From the NCBI GenBank assembly GCA_938046095.1, contig CALIXS010000013.1, forward strand, positions 62,001 through 126,000: DNA of 64,000 nt. Reading direction: 5' to 3'. Shown here one piece after another: positions 1 through 7,853 of this stretch. Both the position numbers and the translations under genes were made by a program. A model generated the notes under the pieces. It was not told the origin of the DNA. It was given only the letters and a program-made list of their open reading frames with translations, and made no database searches. The first letter of the stretch is position 1. Each line of letters starts with the position of its first letter. Source of the DNA: an uncultured Clostridia bacterium (lineage in GTDB: Bacteria > Bacillota > Clostridia > Peptostreptococcales > Anaerovoracaceae).

Positions 1-639
1 AATGGAGGCCATAACGCCGGGAACGGGAGAGCAAAATGTGCTTCTTAAGCTTGATTGGGCGAATCTCAAGGAGTACAAAGAGCCCGAAAATCCTGGTGGG
101 GATCCGGGAGACGTGATCCCGCCTGCCGTAGATATTACGGACAGTGCAACGGGAATAAGAGTTCAGGCTGCGGCAGGTGTTCTTCCTGAGGGAGTAAAGC
201 TCGTCGTAAGGGAGATAACCGACGGAGCCGAGTATCAGAGGGCAGGCACGGCACTCGAAAGCATAGGAAAGAAGTTCAAGCTGTACGATGTTTGCGTGAC
301 GGATAAGGACGGAAACGAGATACAGCCTGCCGATATTCTGACCGTCAGCTACCCTGTACCTAAGGGGTACGCGGCGGAGGCTCTCCAGCTTTATCGCATA
401 GGTGAGGACGGAAGCAGGACTTTAATCAAGGGCATGGTAATGGACGGCTATTATGTGGTTCAGCAGAAGCATTTCAGCAACTACGCACTCGTCGAAAAGG
501 GAAGCAGGATAACCGATGCCGAAAACAAGAAGAACATGGGCGGAAAGCCTAACACCGGAGATAGTCCGGAACTCGTAAGATATGTTGTTCTTTTCGCTGC
601 GGCCGCTCTCATTGCAGGTTATGCTTACAGGAGAAGAAA
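1..639 (+). repeat. 639-bp perfect direct repeat, copy 1 (truncated by window edge)
   Basis: Every base from 1 to 639 matches 3031-3669 at a constant offset of 3030. Identity stops inside the arginine codons of the C-terminal tail. The left boundary lies outside the window, so the true repeat may be longer. Confidence 0.97.
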
Positions 640-661
640 TCAAAACAAAATAACGCGATAA
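1..661 (+). CDS. NEAT-type haem surface protein, 3' end only (partial)
   Basis: The gene enters from the left edge, so only the last ~220 residues are seen. They cover the very end of a NEAT domain, a ~135-residue linker domain with a Gly/Pro-rich start, and a cell-wall sorting tail: a KPNTGD motif, a hydrophobic stretch and an Arg-rich end. Residues are identical to the C-terminus of the complete gene at 758-3688 up to the final RRR, after which the tails differ (NQNKITR against KGGKAE). The role inferred from that paralogue is haem capture at the cell wall for the importer downstream. The first visible ATG (position 2) is internal to the frame and is not a start. Confidence 0.85.
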   Translation, partial: MEAITPGTGEQNVLLKLDWANLKEYKEPENPGGDPGDVIPPAVDITDSATGIRVQAAAGVLPEGVKLVVREITDGAEYQRAGTALESIGKKFKLYDVCVTDKDGNEIQPADILTVSYPVPKGYAAEALQLYRIGEDGSRTLIKGMVMDGYYVVQQKHFSNYALVEKGSRITDAENKKNMGGKPNTGDSPELVRYVVLFAAAALIAGYAYRRRNQNKITR

Positions 662-683
662 GTTAACATCTGTTGTTCTATCC

Positions 684-715
684 GTGCGGCGGGGTATGCA
701 AAAACCTCGCCGCAC
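684..715 (+). other. GC-rich hairpin between the two NEAT genes
   Basis: Arms GTGCGGCGGGG (684-694) and CCTCGCCGCAC (705-715) pair over 11 bp with one G-U, around a 10-base loop. No T-run follows, so it does not look like an intrinsic terminator. It may stabilise or separate the transcript segments of the two surface-protein genes. No clear promoter hexamers are visible between it and the next start codon. Confidence 0.6.
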
Positions 716-757
716 TGGGCAGTTGTTATATACAGCTCAAAGAAAGGAACGAATAAA

Positions 758-3688
758 ATGAATGCGTATACCGGCAATGTAAGACGCAGCTTGTCCATTT
801 TGCTCATGTTTATGATGTTGTTTACGATGAGCGGCATACATACATATGCCGACGGCGAGGCGCCTTTCGCCGTAAAAACCCTTACGGACGGCATAGTTAC
901 GGTTACCACGAACGATCCCGAATTTATGGCTACAAAGCTGAAGGCCGATGTCAGAATGGGTGAGGGCAATCTCCATGAGGATATATACTCGAGCCCTATC
1001 GTCAACACGGACTTAAGCCTGATGGACGGCGATCACGGAATATCCTGTACGCTTACCTTTACAGATGATGACGGAAATGTCGTACCGTATAAAGGAAGCA
1101 TAAATGTAAAGGTGAGCGTGCCAGAAAGCTGGGATTTGAGCAAGGGGCTGTCATTGACTGCGACGGCGATGATTAATCTGGCGACTTATGCAACAAATTC
1201 GGACGCTGACAAGTGGATAAGGGGCGGGGCGGAAAGCGAGCTCGGCGAGGTTAACGGCAGAGACGTGAATTTCACCATGGATTACAACGTGGCAAACGAT
1301 CAGCCGGGAGGCTTTATACTGCTTCAGATGCCGACGCCCGAGGATACAGCTGTGTTAGGTGAGGGTGTTTACGATGTAAGGCTCGTCATGGTAAAGGATA
1401 TTGAAAGCATGGAATTATCCATGGCAAGCTCGACTCTTGATTTTATGAACGCACATCTTATTGTCAGGAACGGAAGAAGATATCTGAGAGGACATTTTAA
1501 TCCGGGACTCGTATTCGGGATTGTTCCCGCCTTTGCCGACAGAGTGTATGCCGTAACGGACCTTGACAACGAAGACAATATTACCGTCGAAAGCGTGACA
1601 AGCGGGAGCATCCTGTCATATCATGAGGAGCCTGATGCGAAAGCGGTTATGCTCGAGGCATTATGCCCGCCTTATGAGCAGGATCATGCGATTGAGCTGA
1701 TAAACGAGTCATACTTCAAGAACGGCGTAAGGTATATAAAAGATTTTGTTCTCGATGTAACGGATTCGTTTATGGATAACGGATTTATCAGGGTCGGCTT
1801 CGCAAGTGACGTCATGGACACCCTGCTTGGAGGTGTACAGGGCTCTGATGCCGGTTACAATACCACAAATATAATGATGCATCACGCTGTGAAAAACACA
1901 TCTGCAGATCCGGAATCTCTGCTCGCACACAAAATTACACCGGAAAATGAAAGGCTTAATGAACTGTACACGGAGTTTCTGACGTATTCGGACCCGAGCA
2001 TTATATTCAGAGCACGCATTTTTACACCCGAAAGCTTCAATACGTATTTCGTGCCTGCATGGCAGAAGATATACCATGCGGCAAACTGCGCAAAAGCCAC
2101 GCAGCAGGAGGTTGACGAGGCGGTCAGAGCGGGCGAAGAGGCGCTCAACAACCTCGTTCTCTGTACAGTGGGAGATGCCGAGGAGTATGGACGCGACGTC
2201 AGAGGGTCTCTTAAGGGATTGCTCGACAAATGCGGTAAGGTTGATGAGACTCTTTACACCTCGGGCAGCCTTGATATAATAAAAGCATTGGCAGTACAGG
2301 CGCAGGCACTGTATGATCAGGGAGACGATGCCCTTTTCAGGGATATAGGCGACAAATATTATGCACTCAAGAAAGCATATGAGACACTCAAGCTCAAGGC
2401 GACGGATTTCACGGCGTTAGAGGCTGCGATAAACGATGCCAAGCAGGTTGATATCGAGCACGGTAAGTTCACGAAAGCATCGCTCGACGCTTTTAAGGCT
2501 CAGCTTCAGGCGGCTCAGACGATGCTCGACAACAAGGACGCCTCGGAGGAGGAGATAGAGGCACAGATCAAGGCGCTCATGGCCGCAAAAAACGGTCTTG
2601 CAGATATTTCTGATTACAAAAACCTGCCTAAGGGCAAGTATGAAATAAACGTTTCCATGAAGAAGCCCGACAGAGTATCGACCTCTATGGCGGACGGCGC
2701 CATAAAGCATACTGCTGTTCTCGACGTCACGGACGAAGGATATTTTCTGACGCTCGACTTCAACGGGATAAGGATAGGAGCCAATTTCGGATACCTGTCA
2801 AATCTTTGGTACTACAATGAGGGATACTCATATCTCCCTAACGGCAATCCCAAGGGCAGCATTGTACCGGCAGAGGTTCTGAGCACGCAGAAGAACAAGG
2901 ACGGTACAGACGTAATAGATCAGTACAATGACAAGGATCACCTGTATCCCGACCTTACGAGAATCAAGATAGTAAATACGGCTTTAGCGGACGAATCGGG
3001 CTTTGTGCCGCTCAAAGTGATGGTCAAGATAATGGAGGCCATAACGCCGGGAACGGGAGAGCAAAATGTGCTTCTTAAGCTTGATTGGGCGAATCTCAAG
3101 GAGTACAAAGAGCCCGAAAATCCTGGTGGGGATCCGGGAGACGTGATCCCGCCTGCCGTAGATATTACGGACAGTGCAACGGGAATAAGAGTTCAGGCTG
3201 CGGCAGGTGTTCTTCCTGAGGGAGTAAAGCTCGTCGTAAGGGAGATAACCGACGGAGCCGAGTATCAGAGGGCAGGCACGGCACTCGAAAGCATAGGAAA
3301 GAAGTTCAAGCTGTACGATGTTTGCGTGACGGATAAGGACGGAAACGAGATACAGCCTGCCGATATTCTGACCGTCAGCTACCCTGTACCTAAGGGGTAC
3401 GCGGCGGAGGCTCTCCAGCTTTATCGCATAGGTGAGGACGGAAGCAGGACTTTAATCAAGGGCATGGTAATGGACGGCTATTATGTGGTTCAGCAGAAGC
3501 ATTTCAGCAACTACGCACTCGTCGAAAAGGGAAGCAGGATAACCGATGCCGAAAACAAGAAGAACATGGGCGGAAAGCCTAACACCGGAGATAGTCCGGA
3601 ACTCGTAAGATATGTTGTTCTTTTCGCTGCGGCCGCTCTCATTGCAGGTTATGCTTACAGGAGAAGAAAGGGAGGTAAAGCCGAATAG
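758..3688 (+). CDS. NEAT-domain haem-binding cell-wall protein
   Basis: A 976-residue secreted surface protein. Residues 1-32 form a signal peptide. About 200-350 contains a diverged NEAT-like segment (VRNGRRYLRGHF). About 550-617 is a FIVAR-type three-helix repeat. About 623-780 is a better NEAT domain with the strand and tyrosine-rich helix-like motif NLWYYN expected of haem ligands. A linker domain follows (about 790-925), then KPNTGD at about 940, a hydrophobic segment and RRRKGGKAE. KPNTG departs from LPXTG and from the NPXTN-type motifs of sortase B. The start has AGAAAGGAAC upstream. It lies directly before a Shp-like protein and a haem ABC importer, so haem capture and relay is the likely job. 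The 3' 639 bp duplicate the preceding gene. Confidence 0.9.
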   Translation: MNAYTGNVRRSLSILLMFMMLFTMSGIHTYADGEAPFAVKTLTDGIVTVTTNDPEFMATKLKADVRMGEGNLHEDIYSSPIVNTDLSLMDGDHGISCTLTFTDDDGNVVPYKGSINVKVSVPESWDLSKGLSLTATAMINLATYATNSDADKWIRGGAESELGEVNGRDVNFTMDYNVANDQPGGFILLQMPTPEDTAVLGEGVYDVRLVMVKDIESMELSMASSTLDFMNAHLIVRNGRRYLRGHFNPGLVFGIVPAFADRVYAVTDLDNEDNITVESVTSGSILSYHEEPDAKAVMLEALCPPYEQDHAIELINESYFKNGVRYIKDFVLDVTDSFMDNGFIRVGFASDVMDTLLGGVQGSDAGYNTTNIMMHHAVKNTSADPESLLAHKITPENERLNELYTEFLTYSDPSIIFRARIFTPESFNTYFVPAWQKIYHAANCAKATQQEVDEAVRAGEEALNNLVLCTVGDAEEYGRDVRGSLKGLLDKCGKVDETLYTSGSLDIIKALAVQAQALYDQGDDALFRDIGDKYYALKKAYETLKLKATDFTALEAAINDAKQVDIEHGKFTKASLDAFKAQLQAAQTMLDNKDASEEEIEAQIKALMAAKNGLADISDYKNLPKGKYEINVSMKKPDRVSTSMADGAIKHTAVLDVTDEGYFLTLDFNGIRIGANFGYLSNLWYYNEGYSYLPNGNPKGSIVPAEVLSTQKNKDGTDVIDQYNDKDHLYPDLTRIKIVNTALADESGFVPLKVMVKIMEAITPGTGEQNVLLKLDWANLKEYKEPENPGGDPGDVIPPAVDITDSATGIRVQAAAGVLPEGVKLVVREITDGAEYQRAGTALESIGKKFKLYDVCVTDKDGNEIQPADILTVSYPVPKGYAAEALQLYRIGEDGSRTLIKGMVMDGYYVVQQKHFSNYALVEKGSRITDAENKKNMGGKPNTGDSPELVRYVVLFAAAALIAGYAYRRRKGGKAE
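3031..3669 (+). repeat. 639-bp perfect direct repeat, copy 2
   Basis: Identical to 1-639. It encodes the end of the NEAT domain, the linker domain, the sorting motif and the hydrophobic anchor of the full-length gene. Third-codon positions are also unchanged, so this reflects recent duplication or gene conversion rather than protein-level selection. Confidence 0.97.
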
Positions 3689-3726
3689 GCTTGTCATAAG
3701 CTTTGACAGCTTTGATGTAAGAAAAA

Positions 3727-4665
3727 ATGAGACAGAAGATGCGACACCACAATATGTGTGTACTTGAAAGGCTGTCTTTTGCAGTGCTGATGCTCGCGAT
3801 AATCGTCGCGGGCATCAGTGCCGAGCGGACGTATGCCGCGGAAAACGGCATATACACGGCTGCGGCATATGCGCATTACAGACATCCGTATACAGGAGTG
3901 ATAGAGGATTCGGGCGGAGAAAATTCTTACGAACTCGGACAGTCCATGACTGAAAGCGCGCTGTACAGCGGTGCGCTTGTTGAAGTAGACCCGTCGGGGA
4001 ATACCTTTGTTACAGTACGAATGAAGCTCATGGATAACATAAACGATGTGAGCTTTCAGGCAGACGCCGCGGGAAACGGGAGCTTTTATTCCGTGGGAGC
4101 GCAGGTTATGCAGGAGGATTACGGTGCGAACACATGTGATTTTAGAATGCAGGTTCCGAGCGAACACGCCGTGATCAGATGCAATATGTATGTTGTACCG
4201 ATGGGCAGATCAGTTATTTTCTATATAACGTTAGGAGGCCTTTCCGCGGGTTCGGGCGATTTTATAACAAGCGTGGCCATAGAGGAGCCGTCCGCGCCTG
4301 TTCCCGAAACACCGCAGACAGGAGGAGATTCCGGCACAGGCCAGACCGTTAAAGATTCGGACAGTAGCGCTCGGGACGGTTCGGGCAGCACGCAAAGCGA
4401 GGCGGAAAAGCCGAACGACGACAGCTCGCAGACCACGGCGGATAAGACGCAGCAGGACGAAAAAAAAACAAAGGATGACGTAAAGAGCGATAAGGCTGAA
4501 ACGGGAATTGCCGAATTTGACGCTTCCGGAAAAAGAGTGGACGGAAAAGAGCCGGAGGAAAAATCGGGGAGCGGAAAAACCGTCGTCATCATTTCGGCAA
4601 TAGGTATTGCCGTTTTAGGCGGCGGATACGCCGGCTTTCGTTTTTACAGCAAGAGGAAAGGATAG
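3727..4665 (+). CDS. Shp-like haem-binding membrane-anchored protein
   Basis: A 312-residue protein with a signal peptide ending near ERTYA. Its N-terminal domain (about residues 38-180) carries YRHPYTGVIEDSGGE and LGQSM, which I recognise as the haem-binding Shp family, a NEAT-like fold. A low-complexity Ser/Thr/Asp/Lys linker (about 195-285) and one C-terminal transmembrane helix with a basic tail (FYSKRKG) follow. There is no LPXTG-like motif, so it should be membrane-anchored. In streptococci Shp passes haem to the HtsA lipoprotein; the same step fits here, since the next gene is an IsdE/HtsA-like lipoprotein. No ATG has a good ribosome binding site: 3727, 3739 and 3754 are all possible, and 3754 gives the most typical signal peptide. 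Confidence 0.85.
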   Translation: MRQKMRHHNMCVLERLSFAVLMLAIIVAGISAERTYAAENGIYTAAAYAHYRHPYTGVIEDSGGENSYELGQSMTESALYSGALVEVDPSGNTFVTVRMKLMDNINDVSFQADAAGNGSFYSVGAQVMQEDYGANTCDFRMQVPSEHAVIRCNMYVVPMGRSVIFYITLGGLSAGSGDFITSVAIEEPSAPVPETPQTGGDSGTGQTVKDSDSSARDGSGSTQSEAEKPNDDSSQTTADKTQQDEKKTKDDVKSDKAETGIAEFDASGKRVDGKEPEEKSGSGKTVVIISAIGIAVLGGGYAGFRFYSKRKG

Positions 4666-5577
4666 ATGATGAGGCTGAAAAAAATCTTTTTCTTGTGCCT
4701 GACCATTATTTTAGTATCAGCTCTTTTGGGTTGCGTCGATCAGCACCGGAAGAGCGCAGGCGGCGGAGCGGAAAACAAAAATACGGGTGAAGCTGCAAGG
4801 CTTGTAGCTACATCTCCGGCAGGCGTCGCCATATGCGACAGGCTAAAACTCGAGCTTATAGGCGTCTGCGATACTAACGGGACAATGCCGGAGCGTTACA
4901 AGAACGTGACGAGAGTCGGAATGGCTATGTCGCCCGACCTTGAAGTGATAAAATCGCTCAAGCCCGACTACGTTTTGTCACCGAACAGTCTTCAAAACGA
5001 TTTGCAGCCGAAGTATGCCTCGATAGGCGTAAGCGCTCTCTTTCTCGATCTAAGAAGCGTCGATGGCATGTATGCCTCAATAGACGCGCTGGGAGACAAA
5101 TTCGGGTGCAGAGCCGAGGCGGATAAGCTTATAGATGAATATAATGCATTTATGGAGGAATACCGCGAAAAAAACAAGGGCAAGAACTCCCCGAAGGTAC
5201 TTGTTCTGATGGGTCTTCCGGGCTCGTATATCGTCGCAACCGATAACAGCTATGTCGGAAGCCTCGTAAAACTTGCGGGAGGAACTAACGTGTATGGTGA
5301 CGGAGACGGAAAGGAATTTCTCATTGTTAATACGGAAGATATCAAAACGAAGGAACCGGATGTAATCGTGCGCGCTGCTCACGGACTGCCGGAAAAGGCG
5401 CGTGAAATGTTTGCAAAGGAGTTTGAAACAAACGATATATGGAAGCATTTTAAGGCTGTTCAGAGCGGAAGAGTATACGATCTTGATCCAGACGTTTTCG
5501 GTATGAGTGCGACTTTCAGATATCCCGAAGCGCTTGAGGCGTTGGAGTCTATTTTATATGCGGAGGATGAGTCTTGA
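4666..5577 (+). CDS. Haem ABC transporter substrate-binding lipoprotein (IsdE/HtsA-like)
   Basis: A 303-residue lipoprotein with a lipobox (LLGC, Cys at about 23) and a class III periplasmic-binding fold. The segment MSPDLEVIKSLKPD and the later RAAHGLPE match the IsdE family, in which a Met and a His in these places are the axial ligands to haem iron. It should hold haem at the outer membrane face and deliver it to the permease encoded next. It starts immediately after the Shp-like gene stops, with AAAGGATAG as ribosome binding site, and overlaps the permease by 4 bases. The family assignment is strong; haem as ligand rests on these two motifs and on the neighbours. Confidence 0.92.
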   Translation: MMRLKKIFFLCLTIILVSALLGCVDQHRKSAGGGAENKNTGEAARLVATSPAGVAICDRLKLELIGVCDTNGTMPERYKNVTRVGMAMSPDLEVIKSLKPDYVLSPNSLQNDLQPKYASIGVSALFLDLRSVDGMYASIDALGDKFGCRAEADKLIDEYNAFMEEYREKNKGKNSPKVLVLMGLPGSYIVATDNSYVGSLVKLAGGTNVYGDGDGKEFLIVNTEDIKTKEPDVIVRAAHGLPEKAREMFAKEFETNDIWKHFKAVQSGRVYDLDPDVFGMSATFRYPEALEALESILYAEDES

Positions 5578-6566
5578 GTCGTATGAACAAAAGGGTATTC
5601 TCGTTTATAATAACTTCGGCGGCTTTGCTCGTGCTTTTTTTTGCAGCTGTCAATACAGGAAGCCTTAAAGTCGGTTTCGGAGAGCTTTACCGCGGTCTTT
5701 TCGTACGGTATGATGAGAATGTGGCGACAATATACGACCTGAGATTTCCGCGTATTTTCATCGCAATGACGGGCGGGGCGGCGACGGCCGTATCGGGAGT
5801 GCTGCTTCAGGCCGTAATGAAAAACCCGTTGGCTGACCCGGGAATAATAGGCGTAAGCTCGGGTGCGACGTTTACCGCCGTAATAGTTACGGCATTTTTC
5901 CCGACGCTGTTTTTTATGGTTCCGACGTTCGCATTTATGGGCGGAATGACAGCCTTCGTTCTCGTCTACAGTCTTTCGTATAACGCGGGCTTAAACCCGC
6001 TCAGAATGATACTCGTAGGCGTTGCCGTAAGTGCGGTATTCACCGGTCTGATGAGCGCGTTCAACAGCGGAACGGGGAACACGTACAGCGGGGCTGCGAG
6101 CATAGTAAATGCCAATATAACTATGAAAACATGGACGGATTTCAGAGTGCTCGCAATATATGCCGTTGCAGGTCTTACTGCTTCGCTTTTCGTGCTCGGA
6201 CAGTGCAATCTGCTCGCACTCGAAGACAAGACGGCAAGAAGTCTCGGTGTAAATGTGACAAAAAGCAGAATAACAGTTTCCGTCGTCGCCGTATTGCTGG
6301 CATCAATAAGCACGGCAATAATCGGGGCGATCGGATTTCTCGGACTTGTCGTTCCTCATATAGCGAGACTTCTCGTCGGAAACAATCACAAGGTGCTCGT
6401 ACCGTATACGATGCTGCTCGGTGCGTTTACTCTACTTCTGGCGGATACGGTCGGCCGGACCGTTGCTGCGCCGTACGAGATAAGCGCTTCGGTTATCATG
6501 TCGGTTATAGGCGGACCGTGCTTTATATTCCTTTTAAGGAGGTCGAGACACAGATATGGGAAATGA
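5574..6566 (+). CDS. Haem/iron ABC transporter permease (FecCD family)
   Basis: A 330-residue membrane protein of the FecCD/BtuC family with about nine to ten hydrophobic segments. Family motifs include the RFPRIFIAMTGGAA region, NPLADPGIIGVSSGA near the N-terminal third, and GFLGLVVPHIARLLVG near the C-terminal third, which contacts the ATPase. I chose TTG 5574 as start because GGAGG (5562-5566) lies 7 bases upstream; ATG 5583 is the alternative but is 16 bases from that site. Translational overlap with both neighbours indicates tight coupling in the importer operon. Confidence 0.93.
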   Translation: MSRMNKRVFSFIITSAALLVLFFAAVNTGSLKVGFGELYRGLFVRYDENVATIYDLRFPRIFIAMTGGAATAVSGVLLQAVMKNPLADPGIIGVSSGATFTAVIVTAFFPTLFFMVPTFAFMGGMTAFVLVYSLSYNAGLNPLRMILVGVAVSAVFTGLMSAFNSGTGNTYSGAASIVNANITMKTWTDFRVLAIYAVAGLTASLFVLGQCNLLALEDKTARSLGVNVTKSRITVSVVAVLLASISTAIIGAIGFLGLVVPHIARLLVGNNHKVLVPYTMLLGAFTLLLADTVGRTVAAPYEISASVIMSVIGGPCFIFLLRRSRHRYGK

Positions 6567-7332
6567 TGTATTTTCTGTAAGGGAGCTCGGCTTTTCATAC
6601 GGAAAGGAAAGTGTTATAAAGGGACTCGACCTTTCGATAGGAGAGGGCAGAATAACGACTCTGATAGGCGCTAACGGCTGTGGTAAAAGTACACTTTTTA
6701 ACCTTATGACAAAGAACCTGAGACCTGACCGCGGCAGGGTATTGTTGAGAGGGAAAGATACCGCGTCAATGAAGCTCAGGGAATTCGCCAAAAATGTAGC
6801 TATCGTGCATCAATACAACACGGTGCCCGAGGATCTGAGCGTCGGGAAGCTTGTAGGCTACGGGAGAACGCCGTATCACACCTTGGGCATTTCACGCGAT
6901 CCCGAACTCGATGAAAAAAAGATAAGCTGGGCGCTCGATATAACTAAAACTGCGGATTGGAAAAATAAAGCCGTCGCGGAGCTTTCGGGTGGTGAAAAGC
7001 AGAGGGTCTGGATAGCCATGGCTCTGGCTCAGGATACAAAGGTTCTGCTTCTGGATGAGCCGACCACATATCTCGACATAAGCTATCAGATTCAGATTTT
7101 GAAGCTGATACGCCTGCTTAACCGAAAATACGGCATTACGATAATAATGGTTTTGCATGATATCAATCAATCTTTATATTACAGCGACGAAATAATTGCG
7201 ATGAAAGAGGGTAAAATCATATGTCAGGGTGTGCCGGAGGAAATTATTACACCGGAGCTGACCGAGAACATTTACGGCACAAAGCTCGATATAAAAATGC
7301 TCGATGGAAAACCGTTTGTAATGCCGGTCTGA
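6556..7332 (+). CDS. Haem/iron ABC transporter ATP-binding protein
   Basis: A 258-residue ABC ATPase of the FepC/HtsC type. Walker A is GANGCGKST, the signature is LSGGEKQR, Walker B is VLLLDEPTTYLD, and the switch histidine lies in VLHDINQS. It should power haem import through the permease it overlaps by 11 bases. AAGGAGG lies 13 bases before the ATG, within the permease gene. With the lipoprotein and permease it forms a complete importer. Substrate is inferred from the surface haem proteins encoded upstream. Confidence 0.94.
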   Translation: MGNDVFSVRELGFSYGKESVIKGLDLSIGEGRITTLIGANGCGKSTLFNLMTKNLRPDRGRVLLRGKDTASMKLREFAKNVAIVHQYNTVPEDLSVGKLVGYGRTPYHTLGISRDPELDEKKISWALDITKTADWKNKAVAELSGGEKQRVWIAMALAQDTKVLLLDEPTTYLDISYQIQILKLIRLLNRKYGITIIMVLHDINQSLYYSDEIIAMKEGKIICQGVPEEIITPELTENIYGTKLDIKMLDGKPFVMPV

Positions 7333-7351
7333 GAATTAACAGGAGGTATGG

Positions 7352-7783
7352 ATGAAAATCAAAAGAATTCTTTTTCTGATAGCGGGCTTATTTTTTCTTG
7401 CCGTCGGCTGCGTCGGGATCGCTTTGCCGGTGCTGCCCACGGTGCCATTTTTTCTGCTGACACTATTCTGCTTTTCCCAGAGCTCGGAACGCCTTCACGA
7501 TTGGTTCATAGAAACCGGGCTGTATAAAAAAAATCTTGAAACTTTTGTTAAGCGCCATGGAATGACGTTTGCTTCAAAGCTCAAGATAATGATATCCGTT
7601 ACGGCGGTAATGGGAATCGGTTTTTTCTTTATGAAGAGCGTACCCGTGGCGCGATGGATTTTGGCTGGAATATGGGTGTGCCACATGATGTATTTTATTT
7701 TCAGAGTAAAAACGCTGCCGCCTGCGGTGGTGCAAAAACGACATGATGAGGCTTCCGAAGCAGAGAATACCGTCTCGAAATAA
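7352..7783 (+). CDS. YbaN/DUF454 family small membrane protein
   Basis: A 143-residue protein with two to four hydrophobic segments and the family features GCVGIALPVLPTVPF near the N-terminus and ERLHDWF in the following loop. DUF454 proteins are inner-membrane proteins of unknown function that often sit beside haem or iron uptake genes. Here it follows the haem ATPase by 19 bases with AGGAGG before the ATG, so it is probably the last gene of the haem operon. A part in haem transport or haem tolerance is inference from position only. Confidence 0.85.
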   Translation: MKIKRILFLIAGLFFLAVGCVGIALPVLPTVPFFLLTLFCFSQSSERLHDWFIETGLYKKNLETFVKRHGMTFASKLKIMISVTAVMGIGFFFMKSVPVARWILAGIWVCHMMYFIFRVKTLPPAVVQKRHDEASEAENTVSK

Positions 7784-7802
7784 AAAATGAAACAAAATGA
7801 AA

Positions 7803-7851
7803 GCTCTTAACACTTTGCATGTATCGATACATACGGCTTTGGATGAAGAGC
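7803..7851. other. Inverted repeats between convergent genes
   Basis: GCTCTT (7803-7808) and AAGAGC (7846-7851) flank a perfect 12-bp palindrome TGTATCGATACA (7820-7831). The position between the convergent haem operon and dacA suits a bidirectional transcription stop, but arms are short and no T-run is present. Confidence 0.35.
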
Positions 7852-7853
7852 GG

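Noticed and set aside
684..715. Terminator between the two NEAT genes
   Set aside because: The hairpin is strong but no T-run follows on the coding strand, so I list it only as a hairpin.
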